A stretch of DNA of 64,000 bases from Sphingomonas sp. NFR04 (GCF_900114095.1 NZ_FORV01000003.1:372001-436000), one strand, 5' to 3'. Positions 1-9,893 are shown, counted from the stretch's first letter. Translations and numbers: made by a program. Notes: generated by a model not told the origin, from the sequence alone.

Positions 1-516
1 CATGTCCGGGGTGACGGCGAACTGGCCGTTGGGCTTGCGATGGTCCGAGGCGAGCTTGGCGAGGAATTTGTTGTACGAAACGCCGGCCGAGGCGGTGAGC
101 CCGGTCTCTGCCAGGACGCGCGCGCGAATCTCCTTCGCCGTCGCCCAGGCGGTGCCGAGGCCGCGGCGATCCTCGGTCACGTCGAGATAGGCTTCGTCGA
201 GCGACAGCGGCTGGATCAGCTCGGTATAGTCGGCGAAGATCGCGTGGATCTGCTGCGAGACGGCCTTGTACACGTCGAAGCGGGGTCGCACGAAGATCAG
301 GTCCGGGCAGCGCCGCAGCGCGGTGACCGAGGGGAGGGCCGAGCGCACCCCGAAGGTGCGCGCCTCGTAGCTCGCCGCCGCGACCACGCCGCGCGCCGCC
401 GCCGACCCCACCGCCACCGGTTTGCCGCGCAAGCTGGGATCGTCGCGCTGCTCGACCGAGGCGTAGAACGCATCCATGTCGATATGCAGGATCTTCCGTA
501 TGGGCGGCGCGGCCAT
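1..516 (-). CDS. dinB: DNA polymerase IV (Y-family), C-terminus cut off by window edge
   Basis: The first 172 residues of a Y-family translesion DNA polymerase read leftward off the window. The N-terminus has the palm motif [15 protein letters not shown] with metal-binding Asp near residues 13-15, and a second acidic motif [10 protein letters not shown] near residue 105. The helix-hairpin-helix and little-finger domains lie outside the window. The ATG at 516 is preceded, with no Shine-Dalgarno sequence, by a TATAGC six bases upstream, so the mRNA may be leaderless. A LexA-type box lies just upstream, consistent with SOS control. Family assignment is secure; DinB rather than another Y-family member is inferred from the start of the protein. 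Confidence 0.93.
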   Translation of the reverse strand, partial: MAAPPIRKILHIDMDAFYASVEQRDDPSLRGKPVAVGSAAARGVVAAASYEARTFGVRSALPSVTALRRCPDLIFVRPRFDVYKAVSQQIHAIFADYTELIQPLSLDEAYLDVTEDRRGLGTAWATAKEIRARVLAETGLTASAGVSYNKFLAKLASDHRKPNGQFAVTPDM

Positions 517-522
517 GGCGCG

Positions 523-552
523 GCTATACCGCCGGATGAACGAATAGGGAAC
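523..552 (-). promoter_or_regulatory. LexA box and -10 element of dinB
   Basis: Read on the minus strand, 552-538 is GTTC-CCTATTC-GTTC, an exact match to the GTTC-N7-GTTC LexA operator known from alphaproteobacteria. It is followed by TATAGC (528-523), which ends six bases before the dinB ATG at 516. The box covers the place where a -35 element would sit, so LexA binding would block the promoter. The sequence is seen; repression is inferred. Confidence 0.8.
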
Positions 553-607
553 AGCGTTTCCGATCCAAGTCATTGTGAATCGGGCGGGCGGGCGGCTAAG
601 GAGGGCC

Positions 608-1486
608 ATGCCAAGCTTTGCCCGCCGCTTCGCCCTGCTGCTCGCCTGTCTTGTCTGGACGCTGCCCGCGGCGGCGAAGACGATCCTGTTCGTCGGCAAC
701 AGCTTCACCTTCGGCGCCAACTCGCCGGTGATGCGCTATCGCCCGGATCGGGTGATGGACCTCAATCGCGAGGGGATCGGCGGCGTGCCGGCGCTGTTCC
801 GCACCTTTGCGATCGAATCCGGTCTCGACTGGCAGGTGAGCCTGGAGACCTCGCCCGGCAAGGACCTTGCCTGGCATTATGCCAACCGCCGCGCGCTGAT
901 CGACCGGCGCTGGGACGTGGTGGTGCTGCAGGGTTTCAGCACGCTCGACGCCGAGCGGCCGGGCGATCCTACCCGCCACCTCGCGGCGGCACGCGAGCTG
1001 GCGGCGCTGTTCCACGCGCGCAACCCGGCGGCGCAGGTGAATCTCGTGGCGACCTGGTCGCGCGCCGACCAGACCTATCGCCCCGGCGGGCATTGGCACG
1101 GCGCGTCGATCTATCGCATGGCCGAGGATCTGCTTGCCGCCAATCGGCTGGCGCTGGTGCCGGGCTCGGGCATCTTCGGGGTGCTGCCGGTCGGCACTGC
1201 CTGGAACCGCGCGATCCGCGACGGCTTTGCCGATGCCAATCCCTATGACGGCATTGCCTGGGGCCAGTTCAGCCTGTGGACCTGGGACCAGTATCACGCC
1301 AGCGCCGAGGGCTATTATCTGGAGGCGCTGGTCGAGTTCGGCGCGATCACCGGCCGCGATCCGCGCAGCCTGGGCCCGCGCGAGCGCGCCGCCGAGGATC
1401 TGGGGATCAACCCCGACGTCGCCCGGCGGCTGCGCGACGTCGCCGCCGCCGAGCTGGCGGCTCAGCGGGTCGGCGGCGCGCCGTAA
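608..1486 (+). CDS. Secreted SGNH/GDSL-type hydrolase
   Basis: A 292-residue protein with a Sec signal peptide (hydrophobic residues about 7-23, cleavage near AAA-K). Mature sequence opens with the GNSFTFG block (Ser about 32, candidate nucleophile), and a DQYH motif near residues 227-230 fits the DxxH block of SGNH esterases. It resembles the DUF4886-like branch. The chosen ATG follows AAGGAGGG by two bases; an in-frame ATG at 575 has no such site. It converges with the GH115 gene and overlaps its stop by 25 bases. A role as a carbohydrate esterase beside a glucuronidase is inference only; the substrate is unknown. Confidence 0.8.
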   Translation: MPSFARRFALLLACLVWTLPAAAKTILFVGNSFTFGANSPVMRYRPDRVMDLNREGIGGVPALFRTFAIESGLDWQVSLETSPGKDLAWHYANRRALIDRRWDVVVLQGFSTLDAERPGDPTRHLAAARELAALFHARNPAAQVNLVATWSRADQTYRPGGHWHGASIYRMAEDLLAANRLALVPGSGIFGVLPVGTAWNRAIRDGFADANPYDGIAWGQFSLWTWDQYHASAEGYYLEALVEFGAITGRDPRSLGPRERAAEDLGINPDVARRLRDVAAAELAAQRVGGAP

Positions 1487-4209
1487 TAGTCGGGGGCGCC
1501 GTCGAGGCGCACGTCGATCCGGTCGAGCAGGAAGCCCGGGTCCATCGCGAAGACCTCGATCCTGTGCGCGCCCGCGGCGAGCAGGCCGAGCTTGAGGGTG
1601 CGTATCGCGGTGTTGGAGAGAACATTGGCCTTCCACTCGTCGCTGCGGCCATGGGTCTCATAGTCGAGCACGGTGACCGCGCCCCCGCCCACCCGCACGC
1701 CGATGCGGAGCTTGTTCGCCGAAGTGAGGGCGTGGACCGGCAGCGCGACGATCCTGAGCTCGGCATCGCCCTTGTTGCCCAACACGAAGGGCAGGACGAG
1801 CGGGGCGGTAGCGTCGGCCTTGTCGCTGGAGGGCAGGTCGAGCTTGCTGCGCAATACCGCGCCGCGCGAGCCTAGTTCGGCGATCCGCTCCCAGGGCGTG
1901 CCGGCCAGCTTCAGGTCGGCCGGTGTCAGCGAAATGATGTGGTTCACCTCGGGCGTGGCGTCGCCGGCCGGGAAGGGCTGGAGCACCGGCTCGAGATAGA
2001 CCATCGCGCCGTTGCAGCGGATCTTGCCCGCGGCGATCGGACCCTTGCCGTCATATTTCACCGCGACGCGCATCTCGTAGCCGTTGCGCGCATCGAGCCG
2101 GCCGGCCCGGGCCGAAAGCTCGACGCCTTCCAGCCCCTCGACCTTCCAGTCGCTCACCGCACCCTTGCCATAGACGGTCATGTATCGCGTTTCCGCCTTG
2201 CCGGGGGCGAAGGCGAGCGCGCGGGCATCGGCGCCGCAGGGCGCGACGGGGGCGAGATCGATCTTGGGGTAGGGCGGCTCAGCAAAGACGGCGAGCTGGC
2301 GCGGGGCCATGTCCATGATGCCGCGCCACTTGCCGCCATTCTGGGCATTGTAGGCGGCAGTGTCGGCGACGATGGTCTGGTGCGCGGCGCGGGCCTGGTC
2401 GGCGAGCGCATTGGCGCTTGCACGCCCCTGACGCGCGTAGAGTGCTGCGAGATCGAGCTTGAGGTTGCGCTCGTTGAGCTTGGCCGCGCCCCGCACCGGG
2501 TACAGCACCAGCTGGAAGAAGGCATCGCGGCGGTCGGCGGGTATAGTCGCGCCCAACGCCTCGGCCTTGTCGAGCAGCGCCTGATAGCGGGCGATCCGCG
2601 CCTGCGCCTCGTCGCCGCCGGTGCGAACATAGTCGGCGATGCGGATCGGGGTCTCGGGCTCGACGGTGCTGAAGCCCATGAACTCGGGCTTCCGCTCCCA
2701 GGCGAGGTCGTAATAGTCCATCAGCACGTCGGCGACGGCCGGTCCCTGCGCGCCGAACTGCTCCTTCGCCCAGTCGGCGAGCTGCGCGCGGACCGGTTTG
2801 TTGAGCAGCCTGGTGTCGAAGGCGATGTCGAGGAAATAGCTCGCCAGCACCTCGCCCGGCTTGATGTCGCCGACATTGACGACCCAGAGCTTGCGCGTGC
2901 CCGTCTGCCATGCCCGGTCCAGCTGCTCGCGGATCAGCGCGGGATGGGTGGTCGCCAGCCACAGATAGTCGTGCGGCCGGCCCCAGTAGCTGATGTGGTA
3001 ATAGAGGCCCGATCCGCCCTTGCGGGCCCGCTCGGCGGCGGTGGGCAACTGGCCGAGATAGCCGTAATTGTCCTCGGGCCAGACGAGCGTCACGTCCTCG
3101 GGCACCTTGAGCCCGCTGCGATAGACGTCGAGCACTTCCTTGTAGAGCGTCAGCACCTGGGGCACCTGGTCCGCCGGCTTGCCCTGCGCGGTGGCGAGCA
3201 GGCCGCGCTGCAGGTCGATCGCCTGGGCCGTGGCGGCAAGCGCCTGTTCCGGGCTCTTCGCGCCCTCCAGCGCCGAATCATGCTTGCCGCGCAGGCCGAT
3301 CGTGTAGACGTTTTCGTACGCCTTCACGTCGTCGACGCGGCGGCGCCAATAGTCGACCATGCGGTCGCGATTGGTGAAGAAGTTGAACGGGCCCTCCGCC
3401 TTCTCGTCCCACTCGCGCACATTGTTGCGCAGCATCGGCTCGGCATGCGAGGTGCCGACGACGATGCCGTACGCCTTCGCCATCTCGGCATTGCCGGGGA
3501 TCTGGTAGAAGGGCTTGGTGCTCTCGTGCATCGCCGGCCAGATCATGTTGGCCTTGAGCCGCCACATCAGCTCGAACACCTTCGCGTAGGTCTTGGGGCC
3601 GATATCGCCGGTCTCGGGCTCATAGGTCTTGGCCGCCCAGGGCTGGAGACCCCAATCCTCGTCGTTGAGGAAGATGCCGCGATACTGGACCGAGGGGGCC
3701 TCGGAGAGCAGGCGGCGGCCGTCGACGACCAGCCGGTCGGCATGGCGCGGGGTGACGTCCGCCCACCATTCCCATGCCGAGATGCCGATCGCGCGGCTGA
3801 GGTCCACCGTGCCCCAGATCGCGCCGCGCGGGTCCGAGCCGGCGATCAGCAGATAGGACCGGCCGGGATGCTGCCGGGAGGGGGCGAGGACGCGGATATA
3901 GCGTTCCCACTGGCCGTTCAGCGCGGCGAGGTCGACCTTGGCATCGGTCGCCACGGCGCGGACAACGGCGGAGTCCCTCTGACCGATGACGACGCAGAGC
4001 TTGCCGCACGCGGCGAGGTCGCTCGCCACCAGCGGTGTCTTGCCGGCGCGCTTGCCGATGTCGCGGGCAAGGAGTTCGCCAGCGAGCTTTGCGGACGTCG
4101 CATCCTCATGGACGATGGTCGCGGTGGTCCGCCCATCGAACAGCACTGCCTGCTGGGCGTGCGCGGCGATGGGGAGAGCGAGAAGAGCGGGCAGGGCGAG
4201 GTGACGCAT
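1462..4209 (-). CDS. Glycoside hydrolase family 115, xylan alpha-1,2-glucuronidase type
   Basis: A 915-residue exported protein (signal peptide about 1-18, cleaved after AHA). Conserved GH115 blocks are visible: LNDEDWG at 181-187, the WPAMHEST stretch near 220, and GLRGKHDSALEG near 300, followed by a long helical linker and a beta-rich C-terminal domain. Family members remove (4-O-methyl)glucuronic acid from glucuronoxylan. The reading frame stays open 94 codons upstream, but that extension translates a dispersed repeat, so the ATG before the signal peptide is preferred. Its 3' end overlaps the convergent SGNH hydrolase gene. No transporter or regulator for xylan use is adjacent. Confidence 0.93.
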   Translation of the reverse strand: MRHLALPALLALPIAAHAQQAVLFDGRTTATIVHEDATSAKLAGELLARDIGKRAGKTPLVASDLAACGKLCVVIGQRDSAVVRAVATDAKVDLAALNGQWERYIRVLAPSRQHPGRSYLLIAGSDPRGAIWGTVDLSRAIGISAWEWWADVTPRHADRLVVDGRRLLSEAPSVQYRGIFLNDEDWGLQPWAAKTYEPETGDIGPKTYAKVFELMWRLKANMIWPAMHESTKPFYQIPGNAEMAKAYGIVVGTSHAEPMLRNNVREWDEKAEGPFNFFTNRDRMVDYWRRRVDDVKAYENVYTIGLRGKHDSALEGAKSPEQALAATAQAIDLQRGLLATAQGKPADQVPQVLTLYKEVLDVYRSGLKVPEDVTLVWPEDNYGYLGQLPTAAERARKGGSGLYYHISYWGRPHDYLWLATTHPALIREQLDRAWQTGTRKLWVVNVGDIKPGEVLASYFLDIAFDTRLLNKPVRAQLADWAKEQFGAQGPAVADVLMDYYDLAWERKPEFMGFSTVEPETPIRIADYVRTGGDEAQARIARYQALLDKAEALGATIPADRRDAFFQLVLYPVRGAAKLNERNLKLDLAALYARQGRASANALADQARAAHQTIVADTAAYNAQNGGKWRGIMDMAPRQLAVFAEPPYPKIDLAPVAPCGADARALAFAPGKAETRYMTVYGKGAVSDWKVEGLEGVELSARAGRLDARNGYEMRVAVKYDGKGPIAAGKIRCNGAMVYLEPVLQPFPAGDATPEVNHIISLTPADLKLAGTPWERIAELGSRGAVLRSKLDLPSSDKADATAPLVLPFVLGNKGDAELRIVALPVHALTSANKLRIGVRVGGGAVTVLDYETHGRSDEWKANVLSNTAIRTLKLGLLAAGAHRIEVFAMDPGFLLDRIDVRLDGAPDYYGAPPTR

Positions 4210-4283
4210 GCCGCGCTTGAAGCATGGGGAGGCGCAGAAGGGAATCCCCGATCCGAGCTCTATCCCTTGTGGCGCAAGTACCT

Positions 4284-4380
4284 CGTCATCCCCGCGAAGG
4301 CGGGGATCCATTGGCGCTGATGGTGCGGCTCTTTCGTCAAACGCACAGGCGAATGGATTCCCGCCTTCGCGGGAATGACG
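4284..4380. repeat. REPIN-like element, copy 1
   Basis: A 97-bp element made of two 29-base arms in inverted orientation (4284-4312 and 4352-4380) matching at 27 of 29 positions. Each arm is itself a small hairpin (CCCCGC/GCGGGG in one, TCCCGC/GCGGGA in the other). It lies between the holA stop and the GH115 start. Four more copies occur in this window. Confidence 0.93.
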
Positions 4381-4448
4381 AAGGTTTCGAGTGCTGCCGT
4401 TTGCGGCTTCCGAGGGGTTAGCTGCCTCCCGTGCCGGGGAGGATCTTG

Positions 4449-5471
4449 TCAGCCCTTCGCCCTTGCCGCGGCCCGCGCGATCGCCACGCACTCCACTTCC
4501 GCGAGCAACTCCCCCGCGCTGCCTGAGGACATCATCGCCCGCTCGGCCTGGCGCACCCGCTCGATCGCCCTCGCGATCTGCGGTGCGGACCAGCGGCGCA
4601 GCGCGCGGCCGGTGGCGGGGCGTTCCTTGAAGAAGACGCGGTGGCGCTCCATCGCGTCGTCGACGCTGGCGCCCTGGTCCATCTCGGCGCGCAGCTCGGC
4701 CAGCGTCATCAGCCGGCGGACCAGCTGGCGCATCAAGGGAATCGCCGAGCCGCTGCCCTCGCCGAGCTTGGCCAGCTCCTCGCCGACCTCGGCCACGCGC
4801 CCGTCGAGCACCGCCTCGATCGCGCCGAACAGCTCGCCTTCGCCGAGGTCCGCGCCGATCGCATCCAGCGCCGCGCCATCGGCATCGCGCGGATGCTCAT
4901 GATCCGCGTCGAGGAACAGCGCCAGCTTCTCGATCTCGCGGGTGAGGATCGCGCGGTCGCCATTGGCCGCCGCCGCCATCCGGTGCGGCACGTCGCCGGT
5001 CAGCCGCAGGCCGTGCTCGCGGGCGATCGTGCCCGCCAGCTGCGCCGCGCCCGCGCCTTCGGGCACATAGCAGGCGAAGGCCATCGCCGTGGGCGCGGCG
5101 ATCGCCGCCTTCACCAGCTTGCCGCTAGTCTTGAGGTTGGGGCCGATCGCAACCACCGGATTGCCAGCCCGCTCGGCGCCGAGCAGCAGCGCGATCGCCT
5201 CTGCCGCGCCCTCCTCGATGTTGGACACCCGAATGTACCGCGCGCCACCGAATAGCGACAGCGACGCCGCCTCGTCGGCGAGCAGTCCGGGCTGGTCGCG
5301 CAGCATCTTCATGTCGATGTCGATACGCTCGACGTCCGGCCCCAGCGCCTTGCCGAGCCGCGCGGCGAGATCGGCGGCGCCCGCTTCGTCGGGGCCGTGG
5401 AGCAGATAGAGACGCGTATCGGGTTTTGGCGCTTCTACCGCCGCGCGGATCTGGCCCGCATTGGCCTTCAC
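4449..5471 (-). CDS. holA: DNA polymerase III subunit delta
   Basis: A 340-residue clamp-loader subunit that opens the beta sliding clamp. The N-terminal DNA_pol3_delta domain is recognisable (YLLHGPDEAGAADLAARLG near residues 20-40, then RYIRVSNIEEGAAEA), followed by the lid and a C-terminal helical collar with LMRQLVRRLMTLAEL. The start is a GTG at 5471 whose GTGA overlaps the lptE stop, giving translational coupling and the usual family length; the frame is open further upstream but only as a shadow of lptE. It is the last gene of the leuS-lptE-holA operon. Confidence 0.93.
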   Translation of the reverse strand: MKANAGQIRAAVEAPKPDTRLYLLHGPDEAGAADLAARLGKALGPDVERIDIDMKMLRDQPGLLADEAASLSLFGGARYIRVSNIEEGAAEAIALLLGAERAGNPVVAIGPNLKTSGKLVKAAIAAPTAMAFACYVPEGAGAAQLAGTIAREHGLRLTGDVPHRMAAAANGDRAILTREIEKLALFLDADHEHPRDADGAALDAIGADLGEGELFGAIEAVLDGRVAEVGEELAKLGEGSGSAIPLMRQLVRRLMTLAELRAEMDQGASVDDAMERHRVFFKERPATGRALRRWSAPQIARAIERVRQAERAMMSSGSAGELLAEVECVAIARAAARAKG

Positions 5472-5971
5472 TGGGGCCGCGCGCCGCCTTCGCGCACCGT
5501 CCGCGCCAGCCGCGCGACGATCTGGTCGGCGACGATGCCCGAGAGCCGCTCCAGCGCCGACTTCTCGGCGGCGATCGTCGCATATTCCGAGCCGACCACG
5601 TCGATGCCCGCATCCGACCCGGCGGTCGCGTCGAGCACCACCTGGCCGCTGCGCAGGTCGATCAGCTGATAGCGTGCCCGCAGCGTCCGCCGCTCGCGCG
5701 AGACCGAGTCGTCGCGCCGCACGCCCAGGCCGATGATCTGGTCGTCGAGCTTCACTTCGAGCCGATAGGCCGCTGCGCCGCCGTTGTTCGCGAGGCGATC
5801 CTTGAGCGCGTTCGAGACGAGCCAGCCGGACTGGCCCTGGATCGGCGCGACTTCGACCGCCGAGAGCGTCGTCGCGACCGTGCCGCTGCTCCCCCCCTGG
5901 TACATCGGATGCAGCCCGCACGCCGAGAGCGCGAGGGCGAGGGGGGCGAGCAGGGCGACGGACTTGTTCAT
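5468..5971 (-). CDS. lptE: LPS-assembly lipoprotein LptE
   Basis: A 167-residue lipoprotein with the lipobox LSAC at about residues 16-19. Family members plug the LptD barrel in the outer membrane and help insert lipopolysaccharide. The mature part has the expected pattern: [20 protein letters not shown], then [22 protein letters not shown] and a C-terminal helix rich in Ala and Arg. The ATG overlaps the leuS stop (ATGA, 5968-5971) and its own stop overlaps the holA GTG, so the three genes are tightly coupled. The gene order leuS-lptE-holA is common in alphaproteobacteria. Confidence 0.92.
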   Translation of the reverse strand: MNKSVALLAPLALALSACGLHPMYQGGSSGTVATTLSAVEVAPIQGQSGWLVSNALKDRLANNGGAAAYRLEVKLDDQIIGLGVRRDDSVSRERRTLRARYQLIDLRSGQVVLDATAGSDAGIDVVGSEYATIAAEKSALERLSGIVADQIVARLARTVREGGARPQ

Positions 5972-8499
5972 GCGACGATGTTCACCAATCGATCGGGCAC
6001 CACGATGATCTTGCGCGGCGCATTGCCTTCGAGCAGCCGAACGATCTTGTCCGACGCAAGTGCCGCGGCCTCGACCACGTCCTTGGCGGCGCCCTTCGGC
6101 ATCACCAGCGTGTCGCGCAGCTTGCCGTTGACCTGCACCGCGATCGTCACTTCGTCGTCGACCAGCAGCGCCGGATCGACCGCCGGCCATTCGGCATCGG
6201 CGATCATGCCGGTTTCGTCCATCGCCGCCCAAGCCTCTTCGGCGATGTGCGGCACCATCGGCGCCACGATGCGGACCAGCGCGCGGATCGCCGCGGTGCG
6301 CGAGGCGGAGGGCTTGGCCTTCTCGATCGCCGCGGTCAGCTCATAAAGCTTGGCGACGGCCTTGTTGAAGGTCAGCGCCTCGATGTCCTCGGCGACGCCC
6401 GCGATGGTGCGGTGGAGCTTGCGGTCGAGATCCTTGTCCTCGCCCTCGGCATTCTCCAGCCCGTCGAACAGGCGCCACAGGCGGTTGACGAAGCGCCACG
6501 CGCCTTCGATGCCGCTCTCGCTCCACTCCAGGTCGCGCTCGGGCGGGCTGTCGGAGAGCACGAACCAGCGGGTCGCGTCGGCGCCATATTGGTCGACGAT
6601 CTCGGTCGGGTCGACGGTGTTCTTCTTCGACTTCGACATCTTCTCGACACGGCCGACCGTCACCTCGGCGCCGGTGTCGGTCAGATAGGCGGAGCCATCG
6701 GCGCGGAACGAGACCTGGGTCGGCTCGAAATACACCTTCCGCTCCAGCCCCTCATGCTCTTCGAGCTGATAATAGCTGGCGTGGGTGACCATGCCCTGCG
6801 TGAACAGGCCCGCGAACGGCTCGGCCACGTCGATGCGGCCGATATGGCGCAGCGCCCGGGTGAAGAAACGCGCGTAGAGCAGGTGCAGGATCGCATGCTC
6901 GACGCCGCCGATATACTGGCCGACCGGCAGCCACTGCTCGGCCACCGCCTTGTCGAACGGCTTGTCCGAGGGCTGGCTGGCGAAGCGGAGGAAATACCAG
7001 CTCGAATCGACGAAGGTGTCGAGCGTGTCGGTCTCGCGCCGCGCGGGCTTGCCGCATTTCGGGCAGTCGACATGCTTCCAGCTCGGATGGCGGTCCAGCG
7101 GGTTGCCGGGCACGTCGAACGCGACGTCCTCGGGCAGCGTGACCGGCAGCTGCTCCTTGGGCACGCCGACGGGGCCGCAATCCTCGCAATGGATGATCGG
7201 GATCGGGGTGCCCCAATAACGCTGGCGGCTGACGCCCCAGTCGCGCAGGCGCCACACGGTGCTGCCGGTGCCCCAGCCGCCTTCCTCGGCGCGGCGGATC
7301 ACTTCGCGCTTGGCATCGACGACGTCGAGGCCGTCGAGGAAGTGCGAGTTCACCAGCGTGCCGGGGCCGGTATAGGCCTCGGTGCCGTCGAACTTGGGAT
7401 CGGTCTTGTCGCCTTCGGAGACGACGCGGCGGATCGGCAGGCCGTACTTGGTCGCGAATTCGAAGTCGCGCTGGTCATGCGCCGGCACGCCGAACACGGC
7501 GCCGGTGCCGTAATCCATCAGCACGAAGTTCGCGATATAGACCGGCACCTGCCAGCTGGCGTCGAACGGATGCTGCGCGGTGAGCCCGGTGTTCCAGCCG
7601 AGCTTCTCCTGCGTCTCCAGCTCGGCCGCGGTGGTGCCGCCCTGCTTGCAGCGCTCGATGAACGCCTGGACTTCGGGATTGCCGGCGGCGAGGCCCTGCG
7701 CGATCGGGTGGTCCGCCGCGATCGCGACGAAGCTGGCGCCGAAGATCGTGTCCGGCCGCGTGGTGTAGACGGTCAGCCCTTCGCCGTCGGACAGCGACCA
7801 GGTGAACTGCAGGCCTTCCGATTTGCCGATCCAGTTTTCCTGCATCAGCTTCACCTTGTCCGGCCAATGCTCGAGGCCCTTCAGCCCTTCGAGCAGGTCG
7901 TCGGCGAAATCGGTGATCTTGAGGAACCACTGGTTGAGCTTGCGCCGCTCGACCAGCGCGCCCGAGCGCCAGCCGCGCCCGTCGATCACCTGCTCGTTGG
8001 CGAGCACGGTCATGTCGACCGGATCCCAGTTGACCGCGCTTTCCTTGCGATAGACCAGGCCTGCCTCATAGAGGTCGAGGAACAGCGCCTGTTCCTGGCC
8101 GTAATAATCGGCCTCGCAGGTGGCGATCTCGCGCGTCCAGTCGAGCGCGAAGCCCAGGCGCTTGAGCTGCGCCTTCATCGTCGCGATGTTCTGGCGGGTC
8201 CAGGCGCCCGGATGGACCTTCTTTTCCATCGCGGCATTTTCGGCGGGCATGCCGAAGGCGTCCCAGCCCATCGGATGCAGCACTTCCATGCCCTTCATCC
8301 GGCGGAAGCGCGCCAGCACGTCGCCCATCGTGTAGTTGCGCACATGGCCCATATGGATGCGCCCCGACGGATAGGGGAACATCTCGAGCACATAGGACTT
8401 CGGCTTGGGCGAATCGTCGCGGGCGGCGAAGGTGCGGTTTTCCTCCCACGCCTTCTGCCACGCCGCGTCCGCCTTCAAGGGATTGAAGCGAGACGCCAT
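5968..8499 (-). CDS. leuS: Leucyl-tRNA synthetase
   Basis: An 843-residue class I aminoacyl-tRNA synthetase that charges tRNA-Leu. The HIGH motif appears as [11 protein letters not shown] (HMGH at residues 49-52), the KMSKS motif as EKMSKSKKN near residue 620, the CP1 editing domain lies between, and the tRNA-binding helical domain follows KMSKS. A zinc-ribbon-like CEDCG ... CPKCGK is present in the insertion. The MASRFNPL start is used because it has a GGAA site and starts at the family N-terminus; 18 further open codons upstream overlap the DUF3576 gene. It is the second gene of a four-gene operon. Confidence 0.97.
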   Translation of the reverse strand: MASRFNPLKADAAWQKAWEENRTFAARDDSPKPKSYVLEMFPYPSGRIHMGHVRNYTMGDVLARFRRMKGMEVLHPMGWDAFGMPAENAAMEKKVHPGAWTRQNIATMKAQLKRLGFALDWTREIATCEADYYGQEQALFLDLYEAGLVYRKESAVNWDPVDMTVLANEQVIDGRGWRSGALVERRKLNQWFLKITDFADDLLEGLKGLEHWPDKVKLMQENWIGKSEGLQFTWSLSDGEGLTVYTTRPDTIFGASFVAIAADHPIAQGLAAGNPEVQAFIERCKQGGTTAAELETQEKLGWNTGLTAQHPFDASWQVPVYIANFVLMDYGTGAVFGVPAHDQRDFEFATKYGLPIRRVVSEGDKTDPKFDGTEAYTGPGTLVNSHFLDGLDVVDAKREVIRRAEEGGWGTGSTVWRLRDWGVSRQRYWGTPIPIIHCEDCGPVGVPKEQLPVTLPEDVAFDVPGNPLDRHPSWKHVDCPKCGKPARRETDTLDTFVDSSWYFLRFASQPSDKPFDKAVAEQWLPVGQYIGGVEHAILHLLYARFFTRALRHIGRIDVAEPFAGLFTQGMVTHASYYQLEEHEGLERKVYFEPTQVSFRADGSAYLTDTGAEVTVGRVEKMSKSKKNTVDPTEIVDQYGADATRWFVLSDSPPERDLEWSESGIEGAWRFVNRLWRLFDGLENAEGEDKDLDRKLHRTIAGVAEDIEALTFNKAVAKLYELTAAIEKAKPSASRTAAIRALVRIVAPMVPHIAEEAWAAMDETGMIADAEWPAVDPALLVDDEVTIAVQVNGKLRDTLVMPKGAAKDVVEAAALASDKIVRLLEGNAPRKIIVVPDRLVNIVA

Positions 8500-8512
8500 T
8501 CTTTGATTCCGA

Positions 8513-8950
8513 TTAGTTGGTCGCGACGGCCGCGCGGCGCAGGTCGCGTGCACGGGTCAGGATGATGTCCTCGAGCTTCTGGACGGTGGCGGCCTGCACG
8601 GGTGCGGAGACCCAGGCGCCGTTGCGGTTGACCTCGCGCAGCGCCGCGACCCGCAGCGCATCGGCGCGCAGATCCTGGTCGAGCACGGTCACCGTCACCT
8701 TCATCCGCTCGGTGGGGACGTTGGGGTTCACATACCAGTCGGTGACGATCACGCCGCCGTTCGAATCGGTCTGGAGCAGCGGCATGAAGCTCAGCGTGTC
8801 CAGCGTGGCGCGCCACAGATAGGCGTTGACGCCGATCGTCGTCACCTTCGACGCCGCCAGGTCCGCGTTCACGCCCTTCTTGTGGTGGCTGCAGGCGGAG
8901 GCGGAAACAGCGAGCGACCCCAGGATCGCAAAGCGCAACAGGCGGTTCAT
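8513..8950 (-). CDS. DUF3576 family lipoprotein
   Basis: A 145-residue protein starting [20 protein letters not shown], a signal peptide ending at Cys 20, so probably a lipoprotein. The rest matches the DUF3576 pattern ([27 protein letters not shown] and [15 protein letters not shown]), a family of unknown function almost always placed directly before leuS in alphaproteobacteria. Its stop is 13 bases before the leuS ATG. Position at the head of an operon with lptE suggests a cell-envelope role, but nothing in the sequence defines one. A 14-codon upstream extension (ATG at 8992) is less likely. Confidence 0.88.
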   Translation of the reverse strand: MNRLLRFAILGSLAVSASACSHHKKGVNADLAASKVTTIGVNAYLWRATLDTLSFMPLLQTDSNGGVIVTDWYVNPNVPTERMKVTVTVLDQDLRADALRVAALREVNRNGAWVSAPVQAATVQKLEDIILTRARDLRRAAVATN

Positions 8951-8991
8951 GGACGTCGTACTTCCTACCGGCAAGGGAATGAGTGCCTGCA

Positions 8992-9019
8992 TCTATAGGG
9001 CGGGATGTGGCGGGAGCAA
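8992..9019 (-). promoter_or_regulatory. Predicted sigma-70-type promoter of the DUF3576-leuS-lptE-holA operon
   Basis: On the minus strand, TTGCTC (9019-9014), a 16-base spacer and TATAGA (8997-8992) resemble a housekeeping promoter. Transcription would start near 8985, leaving a leader of about 35 bases to the ATG at 8950. Prediction from sequence only. Confidence 0.5.
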
Positions 9020-9156
9020 GGCCGACGCGCTGGTATCCGATTGGTCGCAGATGGTACGATTCTGTGGGTTGCGTGCAACACTCCGGGAAAATTGATGCCA
9101 CCGGTGGAACGTCGCTTTGATTCCATGGTAGGGGCAACCATTAGAGAGGTATGCAA

Positions 9157-9888
9157 ATGCGCTTGGTACGTTGGATGTCGGGACTTGGGCTGGGGGCGCT
9201 CTGCGCCGCCGGGCTCCTCGTCGCGCCCACGCTCCAGGCACAGGAACGAGACCGCGCATTGAAGGCGGCCGTTCACCCCGCACCCCTGGCGCTGCAAGGC
9301 GCCGGCGGGTTCACGCCTGCTTCCGCCGATCCCAAGCTCGCCGCCATGCTGGCGCGCAGCGGGATGAACGGCGCGGGCTTCCGCTTCACCCCGGCCGAGT
9401 CGCGCACCGGCTCGACGCGCGGTGTCAACGTCGCGGTTCGTGCCAGCACGAATCGCGCGGTCGAGCTGGCGAGCCGTACCCCCACGGCCAAGCCGGCGTC
9501 GGTCAGCCTTGCGCCGATCGCCTATAATCTGGGCGTCGCGGTGGGCTGGCGTCGCTTCGCCGTTTCGGGCGACGTGACCCATATCGACATGGCGAACACC
9601 CAGCCAGGCAGCCGCGATCGCTCCGAGGTCGCGCTCAGCTATGCCGGCAAGCGCCTGAGCGGCCGGATCGCCGCGAGCGAGGATCGTCCGCTGGCGGGTA
9701 CGCCGGTGCTGATCGGCGACAAGCCCAGCTATTCGTTCGATCTCGGCGGCTCCTATGCCGTGTCGCGTCGCCTCGATGTGACCGCGGGCGTGCGCTACAA
9801 GAGCGAGCGCGATCGCCTGACGCAGTTCAACGAAGACACGCGTCGCGACAGCCAGTCGATCTATATCGGCACCGCCTTCCACTTCTGA
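9157..9888 (+). CDS. Putative outer-membrane beta-barrel protein
   Basis: A 243-residue exported protein. The signal peptide is MRLVRWMSGLGLGALCAAG onward, cleaved near LQA. After about 70 low-complexity residues the C-terminal two thirds alternate polar and hydrophobic residues in strand-like blocks (AYNLGVAVGWRRFAVSGDVTHI, SYSFDLGGSYAVSRRLDVTAGVRY) and end in IGTAFHF, a terminal Phe typical of barrels recognised by BamA. Two ATGs are six bases apart; the second (9157) has a proper gap to GAGAGG. No specific family was recognised; porin-like or opacity-type protein is inference. Confidence 0.72.
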   Translation: MRLVRWMSGLGLGALCAAGLLVAPTLQAQERDRALKAAVHPAPLALQGAGGFTPASADPKLAAMLARSGMNGAGFRFTPAESRTGSTRGVNVAVRASTNRAVELASRTPTAKPASVSLAPIAYNLGVAVGWRRFAVSGDVTHIDMANTQPGSRDRSEVALSYAGKRLSGRIAASEDRPLAGTPVLIGDKPSYSFDLGGSYAVSRRLDVTAGVRYKSERDRLTQFNEDTRRDSQSIYIGTAFHF

Positions 9889-9893
9889 TTGCG

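Noticed and set aside
1939..4320. Long open frame (793 codons) antisense to GH115
   Set aside because: It mirrors the GH115 gene; high G+C at third positions opens antisense frames. The translation is Arg/Gly/Ala-rich with no domain pattern.
4284..4380. CRISPR repeat reading of the dispersed palindromes
   Set aside because: Copies are kilobases apart with inverted arms, not regularly spaced direct repeats, and no cas genes are present.
6247..8565. Long open frame (772 codons) antisense to leuS
   Set aside because: Same cause; leuS is unambiguous on the other strand.
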